DNA from: Burkholderiales bacterium
Lineage (GTDB): Bacteria; Pseudomonadota; Gammaproteobacteria; Burkholderiales; Burkholderiaceae_F
Length of the DNA: 7,692 nt
Assembly: GCA_024641225.1 (NCBI GenBank)
Contig: JAHEDN010000113.1
Coordinates: 1-7,692 of the forward strand
Direction of reading: 5' to 3'
Below, piece after piece: positions 1-6,325 of this stretch. Below the pieces are notes generated by a model. It made no database searches. It saw only the letters and a program-made list of their open reading frames with translations, and had not been told where the DNA came from. Position 1 is the stretch's first letter. Each line of letters begins with the position of its first letter. The position numbers were made by a program, and so were the translations under genes.

Positions 1-105
1 GATCGCGCAGGCGCCGCGCGCGCGCAGCGGCGCAAGCCGCCGCAGCGCCTCCTCGATCGTCGCCGCTTCGTCGAGCACCGGGATGATGATGGCCAGCGTC
101 GCCAT
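1..105 (-). CDS. Family 2 glycosyltransferase, N-terminal fragment (TIGR04283-like), runs off the window
   Basis: Only the first 35 codons are present, because the gene continues past base 1. The ATG is at 103-105 (complement), 2 bases after the stop of the upstream gene, so translation is probably coupled. The visible peptide starts MATLAIIIPVLDEAATIEEA, which is the first beta strand and Asp/Glu-containing loop of a GT-A nucleotide-sugar-binding fold (consensus IIIPVLNE). This short N-terminus most resembles the TIGR04283 group, known as rSAM/selenodomain-associated or arsenosugar-type glycosyltransferases. Such enzymes are cytosolic and transfer a sugar from a nucleotide donor. The family call is firm. 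The subgroup is an inference from 35 residues, and the acceptor cannot be guessed. The DXD motif and the rest of the domain lie outside the window. Confidence 0.75.
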   Translation of the reverse strand, partial: MATLAIIIPVLDEAATIEEALRRLAPLRARGACAI

Positions 106-107
106 GG

Positions 108-851
108 CTAGCGCAGGCGCGTTTTCTTCGGCGCCAGTTGCGGCATCTTCGCCTGCACGATGGCGGCGAGTTCCTTGGCGCCGAGCACCGTGACGCCGGG
201 CGGCGCGCCGCGCACCGCCTGGAGAATCGCCTGCGCCGCCGTGCTCGCCGACAGCGCCTTCGTGTACGACGGCAGCATCAGGTCGGCCAGTGCGTTGCCT
301 GCCGCGCGCACGAGCCTGGCGATCACGTCCGGGAGGCGGCGCGTGTCGTCGGCCGAAGTGGGGCGGATGATGACGAGCCGCTCGAAGCCCATGCCGACGA
401 GCGCAACCTCGTCGACGGAGGCCAGCGTGCGCGTCGCCTCGCCCATCTGCAGCAGCGCCGGCAGCGGCGCGACCAGCACCAGCGTGGTGGCGCCCGTGTC
501 GCGCGCGGTACGCGCGGCGTCGAGCACGTCGTGCTCGCCGTAGCGCCGGATCGGCGAGGCCTGCGGCACGAAGGTCTCGTCACCGGTGATGCCGATGAAC
601 GCGTCGTCGGCGACGACGGCGCCGCGGCCGACGAGCCACGGGTGGAACCTGGGCATCGCGCTGCCGATCATGTGCGTGACGGCGACATGCACGACGCGAT
701 ACTCGCCGGTGGACATCAGCGCGGCCAGCACTTCCTCGCCGAGCCCGCCGACCAGGCCGAGGGCCAGCGCCGAACGTTGCGGAACCCGTGTGCCGAGCGG
801 CCTGTCTTCGGCAAGGGCGGCGTGCACGGATGAGGCTGGGGCGGCGTTCAC
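108..851 (-). CDS. Uncharacterised Rossmann/atypical-SDR-like protein (247 aa)
   Basis: The product is not a family I can name with certainty. Residues 29-45 (LALGLVGGLGEEVLAAL) form a beta strand plus glycine-rich turn like the NAD(P)-binding loop of short-chain dehydrogenases. Residues 149-165 contain VGMGFERLVIIRPTS, which resembles the conserved strand of atypical SDRs and NmrA/HTATIP2-like proteins. A C-terminal helix pair (about 194-215) also fits that fold. I see no YxxxK catalytic pair in the expected place, so it may bind a nucleotide without acting as a classical dehydrogenase. The start used is a GTG at 849-851. No clear Shine-Dalgarno sequence precedes it, so a later start is possible, though the glycine loop at residue 34 limits how much later. 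It sits 39 bases after the DUF547 gene and 2 bases before the glycosyltransferase, so it is probably co-transcribed with both. Confidence 0.65.
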   Translation of the reverse strand: MNAAPASSVHAALAEDRPLGTRVPQRSALALGLVGGLGEEVLAALMSTGEYRVVHVAVTHMIGSAMPRFHPWLVGRGAVVADDAFIGITGDETFVPQASPIRRYGEHDVLDAARTARDTGATTLVLVAPLPALLQMGEATRTLASVDEVALVGMGFERLVIIRPTSADDTRRLPDVIARLVRAAGNALADLMLPSYTKALSASTAAQAILQAVRGAPPGVTVLGAKELAAIVQAKMPQLAPKKTRLR

Positions 852-890
852 AGCGCGCGATTGTGCCGCAGGCTGCTTGCCGCCTGCCGC

Positions 891-1715
891 TCAGCGGGTC
901 ACGTCGTTGAGCCGCCAGTCGTATTCGATGAAGTGGATCGGTACCGTCCCGGTTCTCAGCCGCGCACGGTCGGCGGCAGTGTCGGCGAGCTGGTTCGCAT
1001 ACCTGGCCACGACGTCCTGCACGCTGGCGAAGCCCTGGTGGCCCTGCTCGAAGTCCTTGCCGTACCAGTCGAAGATCTGCGAGAGCTCGACGTTCTGCTC
1101 CTGCGCGTCGTAGCGGTTGCGCGAGCGGTCGCTCATGAAGCGGCGGAACAGGTCGTCGAGCTGCGTATCCAGACGCCCGGCGACGAGAGCATCGCGACCG
1201 AGCATCGGGCAGCCGACGCTGGCGCAGTTCACCGCCACGTGCACGCGCGGGTCGTCGAAGACGCCCGGGGCGCGCATCGTGTCGTGTTCGATCCAGTCGA
1301 GGCTGCGCTCGGCGCCCAGCAGCGTGAAAAATTCGTCCTTCCACGGGTTGCCGAAAACCCGGCCGAAGTCGCGGATCGATTCGAGGTCCGGATAGCGGGT
1401 CAGGATCTTCTCGACGGTGAACGCGTTGTAGGCGTTGGCGAGAAACGCGAACTGCTGCGCCTTGTTCCATGCCGCGTACTCGACCGGCGTCACGGCTGAA
1501 AGTACCTTGAGGTACTCGGCCAGCAGTCGACGGTCCGCGGCGAAGCTTCGATAGTCGACCTGCGAGGCGTTGCCGCCGGAAATCAGCCTCACGTGCTTCT
1601 TCAGCAGCGCGTCCCAGGCCGCATGCGTGTGATCGAAGCGCGCCTGCGCCAACGCCGCGCGCGCGAACGGCAGCAGCACCGCGGCGAACATGAACTGGCG
1701 CCGCCGCACGCTCAC
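891..1715 (-). CDS. Exported DUF547 domain protein (274 aa)
   Basis: The protein has a signal peptide: RRR at residues 4-6, a hydrophobic stretch at about 8-22, and a likely cut after ALA-Q near residue 24. The mature part is a DUF547 domain. The landmarks are NAYNAFTVEKIL at 94-105, VNCASVGCP at 162-170 with C164 and C169, and the terminal YDWRLND at 265-271. The function of DUF547 is not established. The Asn/Cys-rich core suggests a fold with a buried active or metal site, and export suggests an envelope or periplasmic role. I chose the GTG at 1713-1715 because it overlaps the peroxiredoxin stop in a GTGA arrangement and supplies the basic n-region. An ATG at 1689-1691 would start inside the signal peptide and lose the arginines. 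The frame stays open back to 2105, but that stretch is antisense-like coding shadow of the peroxiredoxin gene and not part of this protein. The gene is the second of the four-gene minus-strand unit. Confidence 0.9.
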   Translation of the reverse strand: MSVRRRQFMFAAVLLPFARAALAQARFDHTHAAWDALLKKHVRLISGGNASQVDYRSFAADRRLLAEYLKVLSAVTPVEYAAWNKAQQFAFLANAYNAFTVEKILTRYPDLESIRDFGRVFGNPWKDEFFTLLGAERSLDWIEHDTMRAPGVFDDPRVHVAVNCASVGCPMLGRDALVAGRLDTQLDDLFRRFMSDRSRNRYDAQEQNVELSQIFDWYGKDFEQGHQGFASVQDVVARYANQLADTAADRARLRTGTVPIHFIEYDWRLNDVTR

Positions 1716-2236
1716 GCCTCGCCGCGCGCGGGATAGCCGTGCTTCAGCACGAAATCGATGGCCTGCACCATTTCGTGAAAGTGCGGGCGCGCGAACGGCA
1801 TCGTCTGCACGGTGGAGAAGTACAGGGTGCGGTCGGGTCGCACCAGGAAGATGCCGGGCTCCGAGAACAGCGCCGGCTCCTCGATGCCGAGGGAGGTCTT
1901 GCCGCGGCTGGTCGAGATGTAGAGGCCCCACTCGCGCGCCTTCTCGATCGACAGGCCGTGGCCGATAGTCAGGTTCGACAGCCCCCAGTCCTTCACGGTC
2001 TGCGCGGCCCGTTCTGCGGTGTCGCCGGAGATGCCGACGACGCCGACGCCGCGGGCAACGAAGTCCCCGTGCAGCCGGTTCAGTTCGGTCATGTACGTGC
2101 GACACACGGGGCAGTGAAGGCCGCGGTAGAAGACGACCAGCGTGAAGTTCTGCGGCGTCTGGTCGCCGATCGACCAGGTGCCGCCATCCACGGTGGATAC
2201 GGAAAGTTCAGGCACGGGCTGGCGGGGCTTGGGCAT
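1712..2236 (-). CDS. AhpC/TSA-type peroxiredoxin-like protein with CXXC site (174 aa)
   Basis: This is a thioredoxin-fold peroxidase-type protein. The strand LVVFYRGLHCPVCRTYM at residues 33-49 carries C42 and C45, which places CPVC at the peroxidatic position. The downstream strands VGVVGISGD (64-72) and PGIFLVRPDRTLYF (127-140) complete the AhpC/TSA core. The RG-x-x-CPxC signature is typical of the peroxiredoxin-like subgroup in which the second cysteine of the CXXC resolves the first, so peroxide or disulphide reduction in the cytosol is the likely role. No signal peptide is seen. The ATG at 2234-2236 is preferred because GGAG lies 8 bases upstream. A frame extension to 2272 would add 12 poorly conserved residues without a ribosome site. 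It is the first gene of the minus-strand unit, and its stop overlaps the DUF547 start. Confidence 0.9.
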   Translation of the reverse strand: MPKPRQPVPELSVSTVDGGTWSIGDQTPQNFTLVVFYRGLHCPVCRTYMTELNRLHGDFVARGVGVVGISGDTAERAAQTVKDWGLSNLTIGHGLSIEKAREWGLYISTSRGKTSLGIEEPALFSEPGIFLVRPDRTLYFSTVQTMPFARPHFHEMVQAIDFVLKHGYPARGEA

Positions 2237-2244
2237 CAGGGGAT

Positions 2245-2248
2245 CTCC
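2245..2248 (-). promoter_or_regulatory. Ribosome binding site deciding the peroxiredoxin start
   Basis: GGAG read on the minus strand lies 8 bases before the ATG at 2234-2236. This favours that start over the in-frame one at 2272. Confidence 0.65.
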
Positions 2249-2345
2249 ATCGAGGGGCGCTCTGCGGTGCAAAAGCGCGGTTGAGTTGATGAGTCGGCGG
2301 AAGGGCGCGCCCCTTACAGCGCGGCGGCCGACGGGAAGTGCTGAC

Positions 2346-2351
2346 TACAAT
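2346..2351 (+). promoter_or_regulatory. Possible -10 element for the glycine-zipper gene
   Basis: TACAAT differs from the sigma-70 -10 consensus at one base and is one of few AT-rich hexamers in the divergent gap 2237-2499. No convincing -35 lies 16-18 bases upstream, and the site is about 150 bases before the ATG at 2500, implying a long leader. The rest of the gap is GC-rich. I see no terminator, RNA gene or operator-like inverted repeat in it. Confidence 0.25.
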
Positions 2352-2499
2352 GATGCCAATGTGGGGCGGCGCGAGCGGCGGCCGCGCGTTGACGGGCATC
2401 CGACGGCTCGCCGACTGGGTGCCGCGCATCGACTGGAGCGGCCGCACAACCCGTGACGTTCCGTGCGGCAGCCCCCGGCAACGAGCAAAGGACCAGACA

Positions 2500-3051
2500 A
2501 TGGATAAATCGATGATCAAGGGTGTCGTGATCGGCGGTCTCGCCGCGGTCGTCGTTACCGCGGGTGGTGTGACCGGTTACCGGGCGATGACCCGGCCGGT
2601 CTTCGCAGACGTCGTCGCGGTGAAGGAGGCGACCGAGACGATTGTCACGCCCCGCGAGGAGTGTGAGAACGTGCAGGTGCAGAAGCAGGCGCCGGTCAAG
2701 GACAAGAACCGCGTTGCCGGCAGCGTCGTCGGCGGCGTGGCCGGCGGCCTGCTGGGCAGCACCATCGGCGGCGGCACTGGCAAGACGGTGGCCACCGTCG
2801 CAGGGGCCGCGGCTGGGGCGTATGCGGGCAACAAGGTGCAGAAGAACATGCAGCAGAAGGACGTGGTGATGACGACCGAAAGGCGCTGCAAGACGGTCAA
2901 CGAGACGTCGCAGAAGCTGATCGGCTACGACGTCACCTACCGCCTCGACGGCAAGGAGGGCGTCGTGCGCATGTCGTTCAATCCCGGCAGCAGGATCCCG
3001 GTGAAGGACGGTCAGCTGGTACTGGCCCCCCCGCAGGAAACGAAGAAGTGA
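2500..3051 (+). CDS. Membrane-anchored glycine-zipper 2TM-domain protein (183 aa)
   Basis: The ATG at 2500 follows AAAGGA with a 7-base spacer. Residues 6-24 form an N-terminal hydrophobic anchor (IKGVVIGGLAAVVVTAGG). There is no lipobox cysteine, so unlike SlyB-type or 17-kDa antigen proteins it is not an obvious lipoprotein. Residues 73-111 are the glycine zipper: repeated GxxxG spacing in two helices (AGSVVGGVAGGLLGSTIGGG, then VATVAGAAAGAYAGNKV), the signature of Rick_17kDa_Anti/glycine-zipper-2TM domains. The C-terminal part (121-176) is a soluble beta-rich segment with YDVTYRLDGKEGVVRM, also typical of this family. Two cysteines, C55 and C130, flank the zipper and could form a disulphide if the soluble part is periplasmic. 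Family members are envelope proteins linked to membrane integrity, but no exact role can be given here. The in-frame stretch 2338-2499 lacks a ribosome site and was left out. Confidence 0.88.
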   Translation: MDKSMIKGVVIGGLAAVVVTAGGVTGYRAMTRPVFADVVAVKEATETIVTPREECENVQVQKQAPVKDKNRVAGSVVGGVAGGLLGSTIGGGTGKTVATVAGAAAGAYAGNKVQKNMQQKDVVMTTERRCKTVNETSQKLIGYDVTYRLDGKEGVVRMSFNPGSRIPVKDGQLVLAPPQETKK

Positions 3052-3109
3052 CGGCCGCCCGGCCTCGGCGCCGAGTGACTCTGCCGTACCGGCCGATGGC
3101 CGAAGCGGC

Positions 3110-3322
3110 GTGGCCGCCTCCATCGGCCTCGCGCTGTCACTGATCCACCTGATCAGCATTCCGGTAACCAACACGTCGGTCAACCCGGCGCGCAGCACCG
3201 GGCCGGCGCTGTTCGTCGGCGTCTGGTCGGTCAAGCAGCTGTGGCTGTTCTGGGTCGCGCCAATCGTTGACGCGGTGATCGCCGGCGTCGTCTGGCGCGC
3301 GTTCTTCGACAGTGAAGCCTAG
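3110..3322 (+). pseudogene. aqpZ: Aquaporin Z remnant, C-terminal third only
   Basis: The 70 residues match the end of AqpZ: IGLALSLIHLISIPVTN, then the second pore box NTSVNPARSTGPALF, then the last helix QLWLFWVAPIVDAV and a normal C-terminus ending at TAG 3320-3322. AqpZ is about 230 aa with six helices and two NPA boxes. Helices 1-4 and the first NPA box are absent here, and the glycine-zipper gene lies directly upstream. The frame stays open upstream, and weak AqpZ-like residues (SDSAVPA, bases 3074-3094) may mark the break close to the previous stop codon. No ribosome site precedes the GTG at 3110. An Asp replaces the usual small residue in the last helix (WVAPIVDAV), which fits relaxed selection. 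The piece cannot form a water channel. The surviving part shows no frameshift or stop, so the loss is recent or the contig is misjoined. Confidence 0.8.
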
Positions 3323-3351
3323 GCCCGCCCGTGCTGCATTCAACCTCAATC

Positions 3352-3355
3352 AGGA
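3352..3355 (+). promoter_or_regulatory. Ribosome binding site deciding the amidohydrolase start
   Basis: AGGA sits 7 bases before the GTG at 3363. This supports that start over an in-frame GTG at 3312, which lies inside the aquaporin remnant. Confidence 0.55.
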
Positions 3356-3362
3356 TTTGACC

Positions 3363-5312
3363 GTGACGCGTACCAATTTGCCAAGCGCGCTGGCGCTGGC
3401 CTGCCTCGTGTTTGCCATGCCTGTCTGCGCGCAGCAGACCGCCGATCGGATCTGGTCCGGCGGGCCGATCATCACGATGAACGACAAGGCGATGCGCGCG
3501 GAGGCCGTGGCCGAGCGCGGCGGCAGGATCGTTGCCGTCGGCCGGACGTCCGACGTGATGAAACTGAGGGGCCCGAAGACCGAGATGGTCGACCTCAAGG
3601 GCCGCACCATGCTGCCGGGTTTTGTCGATGCGCACGGCCACATGTTCGTCGGAGGCGTCCAGGCCCTGTCGGCGAACCTGCTCGCCCCGCCCGACGGCAA
3701 TGTCAGGGACATCGCCTCGCTGCAGAAAGTCGTCGGCGAGTGGATGGCGGCGAACGACGCCGCAGTCAAGAAGGTCGATCTGATCCTCGGCTTCGGCTAC
3801 GACAACGCAACGCTCGCCGAACATCGCCACCCGACCCGCGACGATCTCGACCAGATCTCGAAGGACATCCCGATCCTGCTGTGGCACCAGTCGGGCCACA
3901 TCGTCGCCGTCAACTCCAAGGCGATCGAGGTCGTCGGCACTACGGCCGACACCCCGGATCCGCAGGGCGGAGTCATTCGCCGCCGCAAGGACAGCAAGGA
4001 GCCCAACGGCGTGTACGAAGAGACCGCCGCGATGCCCGTGCTGATGAAATTGCTGAGTCGCGTCGGGCCGGAGGGCGCCAAGCAGTTCGCCCGGGCCGGA
4101 GCCGAGCTTTGGGCACGTTATGGCTACACGACTGCCGACGAGGGACGTTCGATCCCGGCGACGGTGGCCCTCATGCGCCAGGTCGCGGACGAGGGTGGCT
4201 ACAAGATCGACGTCGCAACGTACCCGGACGTGCTCGCGGATCGCGACTTCATCAAGCAGAACTTCAGCCCGACCTACAAGAACCGGTTCCGCGTCGCGGG
4301 CGCGAAGCTGACGACCGACGGCTCGCCGCAGGGCTTCACCGCGTGGCGCGACCGGCCCTACTACAGGCCAGTCGGCGATTACCCTCCCGGCTACTCGGGC
4401 TACGCTGCGGCGACGCCCGAGCAGGTCCTGGATGCGGTCAGCTGGGCCTATGCGAACGACATCCAGATCCTGACGCACGCCAACGGCGAGGCGGCGTCGG
4501 ATCTGCTCATTTCGTCGCTGACGATCGCGGAGCTGAAAAGCGGGAAAGGCAAGGATCGGCGCCCGGTCCTGATGCACGGGCAGTTCCTGCGCGAGGATCA
4601 GGTGGACTCGTACAAGCGGCTCGGTGTGCTGCCCTCGCTCTTCCCGATGCACACGTTCTATTGGGGCGACTGGCACAACGAACATACGGTCGGACCCGTG
4701 CTGGGCCAGAACATCTCGCCGACCGGCTGGGTGCGCGCACGAGGCATGATCTTCACCTCGCATCACGACGCGCCGGTTGCGTTCCCTGACTCGATGCGCG
4801 TGCTGGACGCCACCGTCACCCGCGTCGCGCGCGGTTCCGGCAAGGTCATCGGGCCGAAGCAGCGCGTCGACGTGATGACCGCGCTGAAGGCGATGACGAT
4901 CTGGCCGGCGTGGCAGCACTACGAAGAGGCATCCAAGGGGTCGATCGAAACCGGCAAGCTGGCGGACTTCGTGGTCCTGTCGCGCGATCCGACGAAGGGC
5001 GATCCCAACACGATTGACCAGATCAAGGTGACGGAGACGATCAAGGAAGGCGTGACCGTGTTCGCGTTGACGCCGCAGGAGCAGCGCCGCGCCGACCTGA
5101 TGCACCGGCCCGACGGTCGCGGCGTGAACGCCTTCGCCCGGGTGCTCGCGTTCGCTTCGGCTCAACGCGAGTCCGGTGTGCAGATGTCGTTTGGCGCCGG
5201 ACCGGCGGGGCCGCATGCCCACGATGCCGATTCGCACGACGCCACCTGCATGAGCTCGATCCTGATCGAACTCGCGTCCGCGATGGCGGGCGGCGGCACG
5301 CCGGCGAAGTAA
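3363..5312 (+). CDS. Exported YtcJ-type amidohydrolase (amidohydrolase family 3), 649 aa
   Basis: This is a metal-dependent TIM-barrel hydrolase with a signal peptide (hydrophobic residues 6-19, probable cut after VCA at 23), so it should act outside the cytosol. The beta-sandwich start (DRIWSGGPIITMND) leads into the metal-binding GFVDAHGHM with H91 and H93. Family landmarks follow: HQSGH (H175, H179), GVYEETAAMP, KLTTDGSPQG (K315), THANGE (H372), MHGQFL (H405) and SHHDAPV with D469, the likely catalytic aspartate on the last strand. The closing beta-sandwich GKLADFVVLSRDP is intact. Family members cleave amide or related C-N bonds in varied substrates, and the substrate here is unknown. After the usual end at about residue 575 there is a tail of some 70 residues containing HAHDADSHD (618-626), which is unusual and may bind metal. 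GTG 3363 was chosen for its ribosome site and because it begins directly at the signal peptide. Confidence 0.9.
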   Translation: MTRTNLPSALALACLVFAMPVCAQQTADRIWSGGPIITMNDKAMRAEAVAERGGRIVAVGRTSDVMKLRGPKTEMVDLKGRTMLPGFVDAHGHMFVGGVQALSANLLAPPDGNVRDIASLQKVVGEWMAANDAAVKKVDLILGFGYDNATLAEHRHPTRDDLDQISKDIPILLWHQSGHIVAVNSKAIEVVGTTADTPDPQGGVIRRRKDSKEPNGVYEETAAMPVLMKLLSRVGPEGAKQFARAGAELWARYGYTTADEGRSIPATVALMRQVADEGGYKIDVATYPDVLADRDFIKQNFSPTYKNRFRVAGAKLTTDGSPQGFTAWRDRPYYRPVGDYPPGYSGYAAATPEQVLDAVSWAYANDIQILTHANGEAASDLLISSLTIAELKSGKGKDRRPVLMHGQFLREDQVDSYKRLGVLPSLFPMHTFYWGDWHNEHTVGPVLGQNISPTGWVRARGMIFTSHHDAPVAFPDSMRVLDATVTRVARGSGKVIGPKQRVDVMTALKAMTIWPAWQHYEEASKGSIETGKLADFVVLSRDPTKGDPNTIDQIKVTETIKEGVTVFALTPQEQRRADLMHRPDGRGVNAFARVLAFASAQRESGVQMSFGAGPAGPHAHDADSHDATCMSSILIELASAMAGGGTPAK

Positions 5313-5381
5313 GTCAGCGGCGCACCGGGTTTCGCTTTCGGCCGATGTTGGCCGGGATCCGATGCTAGAAAGTGACCGGAC

Positions 5382-5405
5382 CGGGACGCGCGTGTGGCCG
5401 TCCCG
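5382..5405 (+). other. Inverted repeat between the amidohydrolase and MBL genes
   Basis: CGGGACG at 5382-5388 pairs perfectly with CGTCCCG at 5399-5405 across a 10-base loop. There is no following T tract, so it is not a standard intrinsic terminator. It may be a leader or processing hairpin for the MBL gene, whose ATG is 72 bases further on, or chance in GC-rich DNA. The surrounding gap 5313-5477 holds no gene. A weak TGC-TAGAAA at 5363-5371 resembles an extended -10 but lacks a -35. Confidence 0.35.
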
Positions 5406-5464
5406 CGCGATGAAGCGGATCGCGCCGCGGGCCGAACGCAGGATGGTTCTCGAGAAGGGAATCT

Positions 5465-5470
5465 GGAGAG
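5465..5470 (+). promoter_or_regulatory. Ribosome binding site deciding the MBL hydrolase start
   Basis: GGAGAG lies 7 bases before ATG 5478. This rules out the in-frame start at 5394, which would add 28 charged, non-conserved residues. Confidence 0.7.
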
Positions 5471-5477
5471 ACTGACG

Positions 5478-6215
5478 ATGCGCCTCACGTTCGTTGGCAG
5501 CGGCGATGCCTTCGGCAGCGGCGGGCGGCTGAACACCTGCTTCCATGTCGTCGGCGACGAGGTGAACTTCCTGATCGACTGCGGCGCCTCGTCGCTCATC
5601 GGCTTGAAGGCGCGCCGGGTTCCACTGAACGGCATTCAGGCCATCTTCGTCACGCACTTCCACGCGGACCACTTCGGCGGAATACCCTTTTTCATTCTCG
5701 ACGCGCAGTTCTTTTCCAGGCGTACGGAGCCACTGACCATCGTCGGTCCGCCCGGCCTGGTCACCTGGTACGAACGCGTGCTCGAAACCGCCTTTCCGGG
5801 TTCGTCCCGGACGACGCCGAAGTTCCCGCTTTCGCTGGTCGAGCTTCGTGCATCGGAGGCGAAAGAGGTCGCCGGCGTGCGGGTCAGATCGTTCCAGGCG
5901 AGGCACGGCAGCCCCGACGGACCTTTCTTTGCCTACCGGCTGGAGGCCGAGGGACGATCGATCGCGTATACGGGCGACACCGAGTGGACCGATGAGCTCA
6001 TTGAAGCGGCCGCAGGGGTCGACCTGTTCGTTGCCGAGGCATACTTCTTCGACAAGCGGGTGAAGCTGCACCTGGACCTCGCCACGCTTGCCGAAAAACT
6101 CCCTCTCATTCGCCCGAGGCGGCTGGTCCTCACGCACATGAGCGACGACATGCTCGGACGGCTGGAATCGCTTCCGTTCGAAGCGGCCCACGACGGTCGG
6201 GTCATCGAAGTCTGA
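5478..6215 (+). CDS. Metallo-beta-lactamase-fold hydrolase, RNase Z-like group (245 aa)
   Basis: The start MRLTFVGSGDAFGSGGR is the standard first strand and glycine-rich loop of the RNase Z-like MBL group. The metal site is complete: THFHADHFGG gives H60, H62, D64 and H65; RHGS gives H143; YTGDTEW gives D167; LTHMSDDM gives H220. This set binds two metal ions, usually zinc, and activates water for phosphodiester or ester cleavage. The protein is shorter than a typical tRNA 3' processing RNase Z (about 300 aa). The tRNA-binding exosite arm is not apparent, and the HEAT-type motif reads VAEAYF at 185-190. A small-molecule or cyclic-phosphate phosphodiesterase is therefore as likely as an RNA substrate. 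No signal peptide is seen, so it is cytosolic. It lies 165 bases after the amidohydrolase on the same strand, and a functional link to that gene is not shown. Confidence 0.9.
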   Translation: MRLTFVGSGDAFGSGGRLNTCFHVVGDEVNFLIDCGASSLIGLKARRVPLNGIQAIFVTHFHADHFGGIPFFILDAQFFSRRTEPLTIVGPPGLVTWYERVLETAFPGSSRTTPKFPLSLVELRASEAKEVAGVRVRSFQARHGSPDGPFFAYRLEAEGRSIAYTGDTEWTDELIEAAAGVDLFVAEAYFFDKRVKLHLDLATLAEKLPLIRPRRLVLTHMSDDMLGRLESLPFEAAHDGRVIEV

Positions 6216-6276
6216 GTCCAATGTGTATCCGTCGGGAGGACGCGCTCCGCGCGCCCATGCCGGTACCCTATGGCCT

Positions 6277-6291
6277 GTTCGGGCACCGAAC
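6277..6291 (+). other. Short hairpin in the leader of the DUF3297 gene
   Basis: GTTCGG and CCGAAC form a perfect 6-base stem with a 3-base loop, 34 bases before ATG 6326 and 61 bases after the MBL stop. No T run follows. It could be a leader structure or an RNA 3' end, and is low certainty. The rest of 6216-6325 shows no clear promoter. Confidence 0.3.
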
Positions 6292-6325
6292 GGAAACGCT
6301 CGATCGACTCACACGGACAAAGCCA

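Noticed and set aside
138..833. Plus-strand open frame opposite the SDR-like gene
   Set aside because: Arg/His-rich composition without motifs, antisense to a better frame that fits tightly into the minus-strand unit.
1716..2105. Upstream extension of the DUF547 frame over the peroxiredoxin gene
   Set aside because: The added 130 residues are Arg-rich shadow of the peroxiredoxin. The DUF547 protein has its own signal peptide starting at GTG 1715.
2234..2250. Tiny open frame (Met-Glu-Ile-Pro-stop) overlapping the peroxiredoxin start on the minus strand
   Set aside because: Four codons formed by the Shine-Dalgarno region itself. No evidence that it is translated.
3064..3075. Perfect 12-base palindrome after the glycine-zipper gene
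   Set aside because: CTCGGCGCCGAG leaves only a short stem once a loop is allowed and has no T tract, so it is not a convincing terminator or operator.
3164..3169. GTAACC resembling the -35 part of SigF-type promoters
   Set aside because: It encodes Val-Thr in the aquaporin remnant, is not upstream of a gene start and lacks a matching downstream element.
3740..4789. Plus-strand open frame inside the amidohydrolase gene
   Set aside because: It is an Arg-rich shifted frame of a gene with strong family motifs.
3231..6221. Open frame of 996 codons on the minus strand, opposite the amidohydrolase and MBL genes
   Set aside because: Its length is striking, but the product is Arg/His/Asp-rich low-complexity sequence with no family motif. 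It lies opposite two genes with clear catalytic motifs. GC-rich third positions explain long stop-free antisense frames.
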